The notes: generated by a model not told the origin, from the letters alone. A stretch of 64,000 nt of DNA from Elusimicrobiota bacterium (GCA_016194745.1 JACQBA010000012.1:211224-275223); one strand, 5' to 3'. Counted from the first letter of the stretch, positions 18,913 through 29,000 are shown. A program made the numbers and translations.

Positions 18913-19506
18913 ATGAAATCGACGCTTTGTCTCGCCGTCCTCATCGCAGCTTTGCCTTCTTTCGCCGCCGCCGGAGACGGCGCCTTCGGCTACGACGAGT
19001 TCCTGAAGGATTTCACGAACGGCCGTGTCGTCGACGTGATCGACGCCGAGCTCTTCGACAAGATCGAGCCGCTCGACTTGAAGCTCGTCGATACCTGGGC
19101 GGCGCCCACGGAGACGATGCTTCGAATTTTCGAAGGCAAGGAGGAGCCGACCATCGCCGCCCTTCCCGCGCGCGCTCTCTACAAGGCCGTCATCATCGAC
19201 CTCGGTCGCGGCGTGGGCGCGTCGACCGTGATCCAGCCCTTCACGGATTGGACGTCGCGCCGCACGCTGCGCAACGACGATGCGGAGATCGTGACCCAAA
19301 TGCCCGCCGGCGCCGTGGTCGGCGGCGTCCGCGTGGGCACCTTCGCTCTATGCCAGGTGGATCCCGACGCGAACGTCAATCCGCTCGGCTTCGTGCGGGC
19401 CATCTACAGCAACCCGCTGCGAACGGTCTTCTCCGTCGAGGTCTCGAAGGGGAACGTGCGGCTCTTCAAGAACTGCAAGGACTCTTTCCTCAGGCCCGCG
19501 AACTAA
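18913..19506 (+). CDS. Exported protein of unknown function
   Basis: A 197-residue protein with a clear signal peptide (MKSTLCLAVLIAALPSFAAAG). The mature part is mixed alpha/beta without a recognised motif, and has two Cys (in FALCQVD and FKNCKDS) that could pair in the periplasm. The start is supported by GGAG at 18901. It stands alone between the gcv operon and the MocR gene. Nothing seen identifies a function. Confidence 0.6.
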   Translation: MKSTLCLAVLIAALPSFAAAGDGAFGYDEFLKDFTNGRVVDVIDAELFDKIEPLDLKLVDTWAAPTETMLRIFEGKEEPTIAALPARALYKAVIIDLGRGVGASTVIQPFTDWTSRRTLRNDDAEIVTQMPAGAVVGGVRVGTFALCQVDPDANVNPLGFVRAIYSNPLRTVFSVEVSKGNVRLFKNCKDSFLRPAN

Positions 19507-19562
19507 ATCTGTCCCAGTCGATTCTCGGAGGCTGTCCCTGGCGCTCACCGCGTCTCGTTTTC

Positions 19563-19568
19563 TATTCT
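19563..19568 (+). promoter_or_regulatory. -10-like hexamer of a leaderless start (MocR gene)
   Basis: TATTCT ends exactly 6 bases before the ATG at 19575. There is no ribosome-binding site. The expected transcription start coincides with the ATG. Confidence 0.45.
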
Positions 19569-19574
19569 AGGCAC

Positions 19575-21014
19575 ATGAGGAACGTCCCGTACGTCGCGCT
19601 GCGCTTCGGCGCGGAGAAGCCGGGCGCGGAAGTCGGCGCCGCGCGCATAGTGGAAGTCGTCGCGCGCGAGGCCGAGGGCGGGGGACTCCCGCCCGGCACC
19701 CGCCTGCCGCCGGTGCGGGTGCTCGCCCATCAACTCGGCATCTCGAAGAACACGGTGCAGTCGGCGATGGACGAGCTGGTTGCGCGCGGGCTCCTGGAGA
19801 GCCGCAGGCGCTTGGGTCTATTCGCGACGCGGCGCGAGGGAGGAGCGCCGGGCGCCGCGGGCGGCGGGGCGCGTCCGAGCGCGGCCGAATTCCTGCCGGC
19901 CGCAAGCGTCCAGGCGCGGCCGAAGAACGGGCGGATTCCCTTGAGCGAGGTCTTCATCGATCCCGAGCTCCTGCCCAAGGACGCCCTCGCCAAGTGCTTC
20001 CGGCGCGTCCTCGCGCGCCGCGGGCTCGAGACGTATTACGACCCGAAGGGATACCTTCCGCTGCGGGAGGCGATCGCCGCGCGGTTGAGCCGCCACGGCA
20101 TCGAGACGACGGCGGAGGAAGTGCTCGTCACCGCGGGCTCCCAACAGGTCTTGGACTTGGTCACCCGCACGCTGCGCCGCCGCGTCGTCGCGACGGAGAG
20201 CCCCGCCTACGCGATCGGCAAGGCGCTGTTCTCGGCCAATGCGCCGCGGACGGTAGGGCTGCCGGTCGATCCTTTCCGCGGCATCGATTTGGACTTGTGG
20301 GAGCGGCGTCTGGCGGCGGAAAAGCCGGGGCTTCTTTACGTCGTGAGCCGCTTTCAGAATCCGACCGGGTACTCCTACTCCTCGGCCGAGCTGAAGGCTC
20401 TCCTGCGCATGTCCGCGAAGTACGGCTTCGGCATCCTCGAGGACGACTGGGGTTCGGACATGCTGTCCTTCAGCGACTACCGTCCCTCCTTGCGCGCGCT
20501 CGGTGGGAGCGCGGTCCTCTATGCGAACTCCTTCACGAAGAAGGTGCTTCCGGCCCTGCGCCTCGGCTACGTCGTCGCGGGCGGGCCCGCGATGGACGCG
20601 CTCCTCGGCGCCAAGCGGCTCGCCGCTCTCGGCGGGCCGGTCCTGCTCGAGCAGGTCCTTTTCGAGTTCCTCGACCGCGGCTACTACGACGCGTACCTGC
20701 GTCGGACTCAGGCCGAGCTCGACGCGCGCTACCGGCGCTGCCTCGCCGCCCTTCGCGCGTCGATGCCCGAGGGCGCGCGGTGGACGGCGCCGGGAGGGGG
20801 GCCGAGCCTGTGGGTCGACCTGCCGCGCCGCGTGGACTTGGAAAAACTCAAGGCCGCGCTCGAGGCGAAAGGCTTCGACCTGCGGCTCTCGCAGGAGGCG
20901 TTCTTCGGCGTTCCGCACCTCCACGGCTTTCGCCTCGGCTACGCGTTCCTTCCGTCGAAGACGCTCGAGCGCGGCATCGAGGTCTTGGGCGCGGAGGTCA
21001 AAAAGCGCCTATGA
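19575..21014 (+). CDS. MocR/PdxR-type regulator (GntR winged helix fused to aminotransferase fold)
   Basis: A 479-residue protein. An N-terminal GntR winged helix (about residues 15-80: GGLPPGTRLPPVRVLAHQLGISKNTVQSA) is joined to a fold-type I aminotransferase domain from about residue 115, with YYDPKGYLPLREAIAARL, SRFQNPTGYSYS and the PLP lysine Lys322 in SFTKKVLPALRLGYV. MocR regulators such as PdxR sense PLP and control vitamin B6 genes. The gene directly downstream, overlapping by 4 bases, is a PdxH-like oxidase, which supports a B6 role. A leaderless promoter (19563) fixes the start. Confidence 0.88.
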   Translation: MRNVPYVALRFGAEKPGAEVGAARIVEVVAREAEGGGLPPGTRLPPVRVLAHQLGISKNTVQSAMDELVARGLLESRRRLGLFATRREGGAPGAAGGGARPSAAEFLPAASVQARPKNGRIPLSEVFIDPELLPKDALAKCFRRVLARRGLETYYDPKGYLPLREAIAARLSRHGIETTAEEVLVTAGSQQVLDLVTRTLRRRVVATESPAYAIGKALFSANAPRTVGLPVDPFRGIDLDLWERRLAAEKPGLLYVVSRFQNPTGYSYSSAELKALLRMSAKYGFGILEDDWGSDMLSFSDYRPSLRALGGSAVLYANSFTKKVLPALRLGYVVAGGPAMDALLGAKRLAALGGPVLLEQVLFEFLDRGYYDAYLRRTQAELDARYRRCLAALRASMPEGARWTAPGGGPSLWVDLPRRVDLEKLKAALEAKGFDLRLSQEAFFGVPHLHGFRLGYAFLPSKTLERGIEVLGAEVKKRL

Positions 21015-21631
21015 TCCGCCCCGGGACCTTCCAGTGCGGGCCCGACCCGCTCCGGCAGTTCGACGAGTGGGCCGCGCGGGCGAGGCGCGCGGGGATCGAG
21101 ACGCCGAACGCCATGGCGCTCGCGACGGTCGGACGCGTCGGCGCGCCGTCGGTACGCATGGTCCTGTTCCAGGGTTGGCTGCGGGGCGGGCTCACGTTCT
21201 TCACGAACTACCGGAGCCGCAAGGCGCGGGAACTCGCGGCGTCGCCGCGCGCGGCGTGCGTCGTCTATTGGGACGAGCTCGGGCGGCAGATCCGCCTCGA
21301 GGGACGCGTCGTCCGCCTCACGCGCTCCGAGTCGGCGGCGTACTTCGCCAAGCGCCCGCGCGGCAGCCAGCTCTCCGCCTGGGTCTCTCCGCAGAGCGAG
21401 GTCCTCGCCGAGGGCGCCTCGTGGAGCGGCCGGCGGAGGCTGCTCAAGGAACGCGCGCGCGTCGAGCGGCGCTTCACCGGCAAGCCGGTGCCGTGCCCTC
21501 CGTTTTGGGGCGGCTACGCGCTTGTCCCGCGCCGCATCGAGTTTTGGCAGGCCGCGCCTAACCGCCTTCATTGCCGGATGGCGTACCTACGCGGCCGCGT
21601 AGGCTGGACGGTCCGCGAGCTTGCCCCATAA
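21011..21631 (+). CDS. pdxH: Pyridoxamine 5'-phosphate oxidase
   Basis: A 206-residue FMN enzyme that oxidises pyridoxamine or pyridoxine 5'-phosphate to PLP. Family features are visible: FDEWAARARRAGIETPNAMALATV, PSVRMVLFQGW (FMN-contacting arginine), FFTNYRSRKARELAASPRA, RGSQLSAWVSPQSEVLA, and the C-terminal FWGGYALVPRRIEFWQ. The final segment (RLHCRMAYLRGRVGWTVRELAP) deviates slightly from the usual RLHDR...WxxxRLAP. It overlaps the MocR gene and is probably its target. A weak hairpin near 21640-21659 follows. Confidence 0.92.
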   Translation: MIRPGTFQCGPDPLRQFDEWAARARRAGIETPNAMALATVGRVGAPSVRMVLFQGWLRGGLTFFTNYRSRKARELAASPRAACVVYWDELGRQIRLEGRVVRLTRSESAAYFAKRPRGSQLSAWVSPQSEVLAEGASWSGRRRLLKERARVERRFTGKPVPCPPFWGGYALVPRRIEFWQAAPNRLHCRMAYLRGRVGWTVRELAP

Positions 21632-21730
21632 GACCCATTGAGCCCCGTCAAACGGGCTCGTTGATCGGCGCCAAGGCGGGGTCCGTGCAGGTTCGGCTAT
21701 AGTGTCTTTCGACGATACCGCACGATCGCC

Positions 21731-21925
21731 ATGAGACGCCGAAACAGACGGATCAAGATCACCGCGAGGACCGAGCGCTGGGGCTGGTATTTCCTGATGG
21801 CGCTGTCCCTCGCCGGCATGGCCGCGACGCCCCGCATCAGCGAGCCGGGCGCCCCCTCGCTCGGCGGTCCGCGGGTTGCCGGACCGGCGCGCTCCATACG
21901 GCTCTTGCGCGCCCTTCCGAGATAG
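21731..21925 (+). CDS. Small membrane protein (uncertain)
   Basis: A possible 64-residue protein with a very basic N-terminus (MRRRNRRIKITARTERWG) and one hydrophobic stretch (WYFLMALSLAGMAATP), as in a small membrane protein or a pre-protein. A TATAGT hexamer at 21699-21704 could be its -10. There is no ribosome-binding site and no recognised family. It fills the gap between pdxH and the lipoyltransferase gene. Confidence 0.4.
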   Translation: MRRRNRRIKITARTERWGWYFLMALSLAGMAATPRISEPGAPSLGGPRVAGPARSIRLLRALPR

Positions 21926-21956
21926 CCCCTCGCGGCTGGCCGCGCGCCTAAAGAGT

Positions 21957-21962
21957 TATACT
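21957..21962 (+). promoter_or_regulatory. -10-like hexamer of a leaderless start (lipoyltransferase gene)
   Basis: TATACT ends 6 bases before the ATG at 21969 and no ribosome-binding site is present, so a leaderless transcript is predicted. It supports this start over an in-frame start 93 bases upstream. Confidence 0.5.
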
Positions 21963-21968
21963 TGGGCC

Positions 21969-22697
21969 ATGCGCGCGATGCTTTTCGAGTCGCCCGAGCT
22001 CGACGTGTACGGGCACATGGCGCTCGACGAGGCCTTCTTCGCGGCGGCGGAGCCGGACCTCGTCGCCCTTCGATTCTACCGCTGGCCCGGCGGGCTGCCC
22101 GAGACCGGCCGCCTCACGGCGCCCAAGGGCGTCACGTTCGGATATTTCCAGGAGCATGAGGAGGTCGTCCGCAGCATCCGGGAGAAGGGCCTGAGCGTCA
22201 CCTTCCCGGTCGCTCGGCGGATGACCGGCGGGGGCATCGTCTATCACGACGGCGACGTCACGTTCTCCCTAGTCTTCCCCTGGAGCCGCCTGGTCGCGGC
22301 GTCCTGGATATACAAGGACCTGCATCGTGCGGTGCATCTCGGCCTGAAGGCCTACGGGATACCGTCGCGGCTCTGGTCGCCGCCCCAGTGCAAGGCGCAG
22401 CCCGCCGCGTCGTGCTTCGCCGGACCCTCTCCGATGGACCTCGTCCACGAGGACGGCACGAAGTTCCTCGGAGGCGCCCTCCGCAGGCGCGACGGCGCGG
22501 GGCTGTATCAGGGCTCCCTGCGCATGGAGGGATTCTCGTCCACGCGCGCGCAGCTGGTCCGCGCCGTCGTCGAGGGGATCGGCCTGCAGTGGAAATCGTT
22601 CTTGATCCCGGAGGGGACGCCGCCGCGGCTCGTCCGGGATGCCGAAAGGCTCCGTCGGGAGCGCTACGAAACCAAGGAATGGAACCATAGGAGATAA
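21969..22697 (+). CDS. Octanoyl/lipoyl transferase of the LplA/LipM family
   Basis: A 242-residue protein of the biotin/lipoyl transferase fold. The binding-loop motif VARRMTGGGIVYHDGDVTFSLV is the family signature. The segment ASCFAGPSPMDL places a Cys where LipM-type octanoyltransferases have the catalytic Cys, and GTKFLGGALRRRDGAGLYQGSL supplies the conserved Lys. LipM moves octanoyl groups from acyl carrier protein to GcvH, which is encoded 6.5 kb upstream. Lipoate ligase activity is the alternative. The leaderless promoter at 21957 decides the start. A two-base gap separates it from the next gene. Confidence 0.82.
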   Translation: MRAMLFESPELDVYGHMALDEAFFAAAEPDLVALRFYRWPGGLPETGRLTAPKGVTFGYFQEHEEVVRSIREKGLSVTFPVARRMTGGGIVYHDGDVTFSLVFPWSRLVAASWIYKDLHRAVHLGLKAYGIPSRLWSPPQCKAQPAASCFAGPSPMDLVHEDGTKFLGGALRRRDGAGLYQGSLRMEGFSSTRAQLVRAVVEGIGLQWKSFLIPEGTPPRLVRDAERLRRERYETKEWNHRR

Positions 22698-22699
22698 AC

Positions 22700-22930
22700 A
22701 TGAAATCATTCGTCCTGTGCAAGCTCATCGCCGGCCTCGAGCAGAAGGCCATCAGCCAGATCCGCGCGATCAAGGGCGTCAACGACGTCCACCTCACGTT
22801 CGGACATTGGGACGCGATCCTGACGGCGGAGGCGGACACGATCGACAAGCTCAGCGGCCTCATCGTGCGGGAAGTGCGCGGCATTCATGGAGTTCAAAGC
22901 ACCGAGACCTTGGTCACCACCAATCTCTAG
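22700..22930 (+). CDS. Stand-alone Lrp/AsnC ligand-binding (RAM) domain protein
   Basis: A 76-residue protein made only of the C-terminal effector domain of Lrp/AsnC regulators: FVLCKLIAGLEQKAISQIRAIKGVNDVHLTFGHWDAILT with the final HGVQSTETLVTTNL. There is no DNA-binding domain. Such stand-alone domains bind amino acids and may modulate full-length Lrp proteins. GGAGAT precedes the ATG at good spacing. It is probably co-transcribed with the lipoyltransferase gene. Confidence 0.85.
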   Translation: MKSFVLCKLIAGLEQKAISQIRAIKGVNDVHLTFGHWDAILTAEADTIDKLSGLIVREVRGIHGVQSTETLVTTNL

Positions 22931-22961
22931 CCGAAATGGGCATTACGGTGTGATGCCCCGC

Positions 22962-22977
22962 ATTGACCGCGGTCAAT
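22962..22977. promoter_or_regulatory. Crp/Fnr-type palindrome upstream of sdhC
   Basis: A perfect 16-bp palindrome, ATTGACCGCGGTCAAT, containing TTGA-N6-TCAA, the Crp/Fnr-family operator pattern. Its centre (22969.5) is about 42 bases upstream of the predicted sdhC transcription start near 23012, the position of class II activator sites. Confidence 0.6.
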
Positions 22978-22999
22978 AGCGGAATTTCGGCCGTTTATG

Positions 23000-23005
23000 T
23001 AATAT
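23000..23005 (+). promoter_or_regulatory. -10-like hexamer of a leaderless start (sdhC)
   Basis: TAATAT ends 6 bases before the ATG at 23012. There is no good -35, consistent with activator dependence through the palindrome at 22962-22977. Confidence 0.5.
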
Positions 23006-23011
23006 GACGGC

Positions 23012-23677
23012 ATGAGCGCGACACCCGAATCTAACGACTGTGGCATGGGTTGGCTGTTCCGCACGCTGAACTCGTCGATCGGAAAAAAGGTCCAGATGGC
23101 GCTCTCGGGCCTGCTTCTTTGCGGGTTCCTCGTCACGCACCTGGCGGGGAACCTATTCCTGTACGGCGGGCGGGAGATGTTCAACCACTACGCGAAGGCG
23201 CTGGAGGAAAACCCGCTTCTCCCGGCCGCCGAAATCGGCCTGCTCCTGCTGTTCCTGCTGCACATCGCGACCGCCTTGAGGGTGACCTACGGCAACAAGC
23301 GGGCGCGTCCGGTGGCCTACGCGAAGACCGCCTGCGCGGGCGGCAAGACGATCGGCTCCGCCACGATGGTGTTCTCGGGCCTGCTCCTGCTCGCCTTCCT
23401 GATCGTGCACGTCAAGACTTTCCGATTCGCCCCGGACCGCTCGGACCTCTACGCGATGGTGATGGCGGCGTTTCAGAACAAGCTCTACGCGGGGTTCTAC
23501 GTCGCCGCCATGGCGGCCTTGGGCCTCCATCTCAGCCACGGGTTTTGGAGCGGGTTCCAAACGCTCGGGGCGGACCATCCCAAATATACGCCCTGGATCA
23601 AGCGTCTCGGCCTCGCCTTCGCGGCGGCGGTCGCATTCGGATTCGCGTCGATCCCGATCTGGGCGAGCCTGAGGTAA
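23012..23677 (+). CDS. sdhC: Succinate dehydrogenase/fumarate reductase cytochrome b subunit
   Basis: A 221-residue membrane protein of the cytochrome b558 type with five predicted helices: about residues 28-50 ([20 protein letters not shown]), 68-90, 110-135, 150-175 and 190-215. Haem-ligand candidates are His in [24 protein letters not shown] and [11 protein letters not shown]. It anchors SdhAB and passes electrons to or from quinone. A single large subunit without SdhD is the B-type arrangement. The gene order sdhC-sdhA-sdhB fits that type. A Crp/Fnr palindrome lies upstream. Confidence 0.94.
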   Translation: MSATPESNDCGMGWLFRTLNSSIGKKVQMALSGLLLCGFLVTHLAGNLFLYGGREMFNHYAKALEENPLLPAAEIGLLLLFLLHIATALRVTYGNKRARPVAYAKTACAGGKTIGSATMVFSGLLLLAFLIVHVKTFRFAPDRSDLYAMVMAAFQNKLYAGFYVAAMAALGLHLSHGFWSGFQTLGADHPKYTPWIKRLGLAFAAAVAFGFASIPIWASLR

Positions 23678-23681
23678 GATC

Positions 23682-25591
<1,910 letters not shown>

Positions 25592-25595
<4 letters not shown>

Positions 25596-26359
25596 CCGAG
25601 AAAGCCAAGCGCAACTACACGCTCAAGGTCTGGCGGCAGAAGGACGCTCACGACGCGGGAAGGATGGCGGAGTATCGCGCGGAAGGGATCTCTCCCGACG
25701 CCTCGTTTTTGGAGATGCTCGACATCGTCAACGAGCAGCTCGTGCGCAAGGGAGAGGACCCGATCGCGTTCGACTCGGATTGCCGCGAAGGCATCTGCGG
25801 CATGTGCAGCTGCGTCATCGACGGTCGGGCGCACGGGCCCGGGGCGGCCACGGCCACGTGCCAGCTGCACATGCGCGCCTTCGAGGACGGGGCCACGATC
25901 GTCGTCGAGCCGTTCCGCGCGCGGGCGTTCCCGCCCGTAAAGGACCTGGTCGTCGATCGCTCCGCGTTCGACAGGATCATCGCGTCCGGGGGCTTCGTCT
26001 CGGTGAACGTCGGCAGCGCGCCCGACGGGAATACCCATTTGGTGCCCCACCCGGTCGCGGAAAAGGCCATGGACGCGGCGGCTTGCATCGGCTGCGGCGC
26101 GTGCGTCGCCGCCTGCCCCAACGCGTCGGCGATGCTCTTTGTCGCGGCCAAGATTTCCCAGCTGTCGCTGCTCCCTCAGGGCCAGCCGGAGCGCGCCGCG
26201 CGGGCCCTGAACATGCTAAAGCGTATGGAAGACGAGGATTTCGGCAACTGTTCCAATCACGGCGAGTGCGAGGCCGTATGCCCGAAGGAGATCAAACTCT
26301 CCAATATCGCGCGCACCAACCGCGAGTTCATCCGGGCGTCGGTTTGCTCGGACGAATAG
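25592..26359 (+). CDS. sdhB: Succinate dehydrogenase/fumarate reductase iron-sulfur subunit
   Basis: A 255-residue subunit carrying three clusters: [2Fe-2S] at [16 protein letters not shown] plus ATCQL, [4Fe-4S] at [15 protein letters not shown], and [3Fe-4S] at [15 protein letters not shown]. It conducts electrons from FAD in SdhA to the quinone site near SdhC. The GTG start overlaps the sdhA stop (GTGA). It is the last gene of the sdhCAB operon; the next gene is 48 bp away. Confidence 0.97.
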
Positions 26360-26407
26360 ACGGCGACCGTTCGATTTGTTAGACTTCCCGGGACGTTCCT
26401 CTCTCCC

Positions 26408-26833
26408 ATGACGGCACCGAACCAGAGGCGGATACTGCTCGTCGACGACGACGACGCCATCCAGAAGCTGCTCGTCCACGTGATCGGGAAGGAAGGCTTC
26501 CAAGTGGACGCCGCGGCCGACGGCGAGGAGGCCTTGCGCAAGATCGGCGAGGTTCCTCCCCACCTGATCGTCCTGGACCTGATGCTGCCGCGCTACGGAG
26601 GCTTCGAGGTGCTCCGCCATCTGCAGACCAGCGCTCACTCCGGCATCCCCATCGTGGTCATCACGGGACGCTATACCGACAAGTCGACCGCCGAGTTGAT
26701 TCGTCAGGAGTCCAACGTCGCCGATTTCCTCGAGAAGCCGATCAAGCTCCAGCTTCTCCTCGCCGCGATACACCGCGTCCTCGGGACCGAGCCCGGCGAG
26801 ATCAGCGCGGAAGCAAACCGTCCCGCCCCCTGA
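26408..26833 (+). CDS. Stand-alone receiver-domain response regulator (first of a tandem pair)
   Basis: A 141-residue protein consisting of a CheY-like receiver with no output domain. All switch residues are present: acidic cluster DDDD (13-16), phospho-acceptor Asp57 in LIVLDLMLP, Thr86 in VVITG and Lys110 in FLEKP. It is about 50 percent alike to the next gene by eye and overlaps it (TGATG). No histidine kinase is encoded in the window. A TAGACT hexamer at 26380-26385 may be the -10; there is no ribosome-binding site. It heads a five-gene coupled operon. Confidence 0.92.
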   Translation: MTAPNQRRILLVDDDDAIQKLLVHVIGKEGFQVDAAADGEEALRKIGEVPPHLIVLDLMLPRYGGFEVLRHLQTSAHSGIPIVVITGRYTDKSTAELIRQESNVADFLEKPIKLQLLLAAIHRVLGTEPGEISAEANRPAP

Positions 26834-27282
26834 TGGACGAGGCGTCGGGCGCGCCTCTCGCCAAGCCTAACGAGAAGCTCGTGCTTCTCGTCGACGACGA
26901 TACCAGCATCCTCGATCTGATGGAGCACGTCATCCGCAAGGAGGGCTTCCGCGTCGACCGCGCGACGGACGGGGCCGAGGCGCTCCGCAAGACGAAGGCG
27001 GTCAAACCGGACATCGTCGTGCTCGATTTCATGCTGCCGGAGGTCGGGGGTTTCGAAGTGCTCAAGGAACTGCAGGGCCGGCAGACCTGCAGCGTGCCGG
27101 TCCTCGTGATCACGGGCCGGCACATGGACGGCGACGCGATCGACATGATCCGCAGGGAGCCGAATGTCTTCGATTTCCTGGAGAAGCCGATTCGGCCCGC
27201 CGTGCTCATGACCGCCCTCCACCGTGCCTTGAAGACGGCTCCCCCGGAAGCTCGTCCTCAGGATCAACGCGGAGACCGATGA
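26833..27282 (+). CDS. Stand-alone receiver-domain response regulator (second of a tandem pair)
   Basis: A 149-residue CheY-like receiver with phospho-acceptor Asp65 in IVVLDFMLP, Thr94 in LVITG and Lys118 in FLEKP, and a 15-residue N-terminal extension. It shares the segments EALRK, GGFEVL and DFLEKPI with the upstream gene, so the two arose by duplication. It has no output domain. Its end overlaps the next gene, linking it to membrane-protein genes. Confidence 0.92.
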   Translation: MDEASGAPLAKPNEKLVLLVDDDTSILDLMEHVIRKEGFRVDRATDGAEALRKTKAVKPDIVVLDFMLPEVGGFEVLKELQGRQTCSVPVLVITGRHMDGDAIDMIRREPNVFDFLEKPIRPAVLMTALHRALKTAPPEARPQDQRGDR

Positions 27283-27704
27283 TGCGCGGGCTGGCCCTGG
27301 CCGCGGGGCTCGCCGGGCTGGTGCTCGCGCTCGCCTGCGCCGACGTCGTGCTGAGGGCCCGGACCGCGTTCCGGGAAGGGGAGAGGCACTTCCTGTGGCA
27401 TCGCGATCCGGCGGCCAAGAAGGCGCATTTCGACGAGGAGCTCGCGCGCCGCGTGCGGGCGCTGGACGCCGCCAAGGCGTCCGGGACGATGAGCGACCTC
27501 GAGCACGCCCAGCGCATTTCCTTGGAAACGGTCCGGCGCGACGAGGCCGTGGCGGAGAGCTCGCTCAAGCTCGCCTACCGGTGGTACGAGACCGCCGCGG
27601 ACCTCTTCTCGACGCCGAGCAACCCATGGGCGCGGCGGTCCCGGGAGCGGCTGATCGAGGTGGGCGGTCTCTGGAACGCGGAGCGGGCGGCCCGAGTCCG
27701 ATGA
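27279..27704 (+). CDS. Membrane-anchored helical protein of unknown function
   Basis: A 141-residue protein with an N-terminal hydrophobic segment (LALAAGLAGLVLALACADVVL, could be a signal or an anchor) and a mostly helical soluble part (FDEELARRVRALDAAKASG, SSLKLAYRWYETAADLF). No family is recognised. It overlaps the upstream response regulator and the downstream metalloprotease-like gene by 4 bases each, so it is expressed together with them. Confidence 0.65.
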   Translation: MMRGLALAAGLAGLVLALACADVVLRARTAFREGERHFLWHRDPAAKKAHFDEELARRVRALDAAKASGTMSDLEHAQRISLETVRRDEAVAESSLKLAYRWYETAADLFSTPSNPWARRSRERLIEVGGLWNAERAARVR

Positions 27705-28405
27705 TCCGTCTGGTCCTGGGCCTTCTCCTCATGCCCACCGCGGTCTCGGCGCTGTGCGCCGCCGGCCGGGCGATCTGCGACGTGGCGCTTACGGCGCGCG
27801 ACGCCGTCCCGTTCCTGATCGGGTTCGTCGGGTATCCCGCACTTCATTTCGTCGCGAGGCCGGTGCGGACCTACGTGTTCGGGCATGAGTTGACGCATGC
27901 TCTGGCCGCTTGGGCGCACGGCGCGAGCGTCCTGAATTTCGCGGTGGGGCGCAAGGGCGGGCACGTCGATCTCTCCCACTCCAACGCCGCGATCGCCTTG
28001 GCGCCGTACGTCGTGCCCGTGTACGCCGTCGCGGTCGTTCTGGCGTACCGGGGCCTTCTCTGGCTCCACCCACTGCCCCAGGAGGCGGCCCGCGCGGGTC
28101 ACATCGTCTTCCTTTCCGCGTTCGGCGTGAGCTTGTCGTTTCATCTCGTCCAGACCGTGCACGCCCTTTGGGACGTGCATCAGCCGGATCTCGACCAGGC
28201 GGGGGGCGTCGTCTTTTCGCTGGCCGTCATCGCGCTCGCGAACGGTCTTCTTCTGATCGCCTGGCTCAAGTGCATTTTCCCGTCCGCGGTGGCGGCGAAG
28301 CAGTCGTTCGCGCTCGTGTGGGAGGTCTCGGCGAGGTTCTGGTCGGCGTTGGGCCTGGCGGCGCGCGCCTGGCTCCTGACGGCGGCCAAGGTCGCGTTCC
28401 CGTGA
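27701..28405 (+). CDS. Multi-pass membrane protein with HExxH motif (M50-like)
   Basis: A 234-residue membrane protein with about five hydrophobic segments. Near residue 62 it has the zinc-protease-type motif FGHELTHALAAWAHGASV (HExxH), followed by GRKGGHVDLSHSNAAIALAPYVVPVY, reminiscent of the M50B-like family, where HExxH lies within or next to a membrane helix. The third zinc ligand is not clear. It may be an intramembrane metalloprotease or an inactive relative. It is translationally coupled to both neighbours. Confidence 0.65.
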   Translation: MIRLVLGLLLMPTAVSALCAAGRAICDVALTARDAVPFLIGFVGYPALHFVARPVRTYVFGHELTHALAAWAHGASVLNFAVGRKGGHVDLSHSNAAIALAPYVVPVYAVAVVLAYRGLLWLHPLPQEAARAGHIVFLSAFGVSLSFHLVQTVHALWDVHQPDLDQAGGVVFSLAVIALANGLLLIAWLKCIFPSAVAAKQSFALVWEVSARFWSALGLAARAWLLTAAKVAFP

Positions 28406-28989
28406 TCAGCGCCGAACTCCGGATGGAGGCGCTCCGGAAGGTCTTCCATCTCCTCAGTTTGATCTATCTCGCGGCGTTCCATCATCTGGGACGGGACCTG
28501 ACGATCCGCTTGCTGGCCGGCTGGATCCTCTTGGAGGGCGCCGTCGAGGCCGTCCGCCTCCGCGTCCCCTACGTGAACGAGACGCTCATCGCCATGTTCT
28601 GCGGGATCCATCGCGAGGAGGAGACGAATCGGGTGAGCGGCATCCTGTGGACGTCGATCGGCTGCCTCCTGACGATGGTCTGCTTCGGCGACAGGCCCCT
28701 ATTGGTAGACGCGGCTCTCCTGTACCTCGCGTTCGGCGACATGGCGGCGGCGATGGTCGGAAAAGCGTTCGGCCGCGTGAACATCGGGTTTTGGGGACGC
28801 AAGAAAACACTGGAAGGCAGCGTCGCGTGCCTGGCGGTCTGCGCCGCCGCGGGTCTCGCCGCGGGGCTTTCCCCGGCCGCGGCGCTAGCGGGGGCGGTGA
28901 CGGCCACGGCAATCGAGATCGTTCCCGTGCCCCTCAACGACAACTTTTGGATGCCGATCGGCGCTGCGTTCGTGCTGTCGTTTTTCTGA
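28402..28989 (+). CDS. CTP-dependent polyprenol/phytol/diacylglycerol kinase-like membrane protein
   Basis: A 195-residue membrane protein of the dolichol kinase/SEC59-VTE5 superfamily. The N-terminus MEALRKVFHLLSLIYL matches the family's RKxxH start. The CTP-binding signature is complete: YLAFGDMAAAMVGKAFGR followed by GRKKTLEGSVACL. About five membrane segments are visible. Family members phosphorylate isoprenoid alcohols or diacylglycerol with CTP. The GTG start overlaps the upstream stop. It ends the five-gene operon begun by the response regulators. Confidence 0.82.
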   Translation: MISAELRMEALRKVFHLLSLIYLAAFHHLGRDLTIRLLAGWILLEGAVEAVRLRVPYVNETLIAMFCGIHREEETNRVSGILWTSIGCLLTMVCFGDRPLLVDAALLYLAFGDMAAAMVGKAFGRVNIGFWGRKKTLEGSVACLAVCAAAGLAAGLSPAAALAGAVTATAIEIVPVPLNDNFWMPIGAAFVLSFF

Positions 28990-28994
28990 ATTGG

Positions 28995-29000
28995 TAGAAT
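28995..29000 (+). promoter_or_regulatory. Extended -10 of a leaderless GTG start (AsmA gene)
   Basis: TGGTAGAAT (extended -10, hexamer TAGAAT) ends 6 bases before the GTG at 29007. It marks a new transcript start for the AsmA-pyrE-MFS-purB group. Confidence 0.5.

Noticed and set aside
21640..21659. Hairpin after pdxH
   Set aside because: The stem has a bulge and no T tract follows, so it is not listed as a terminator.
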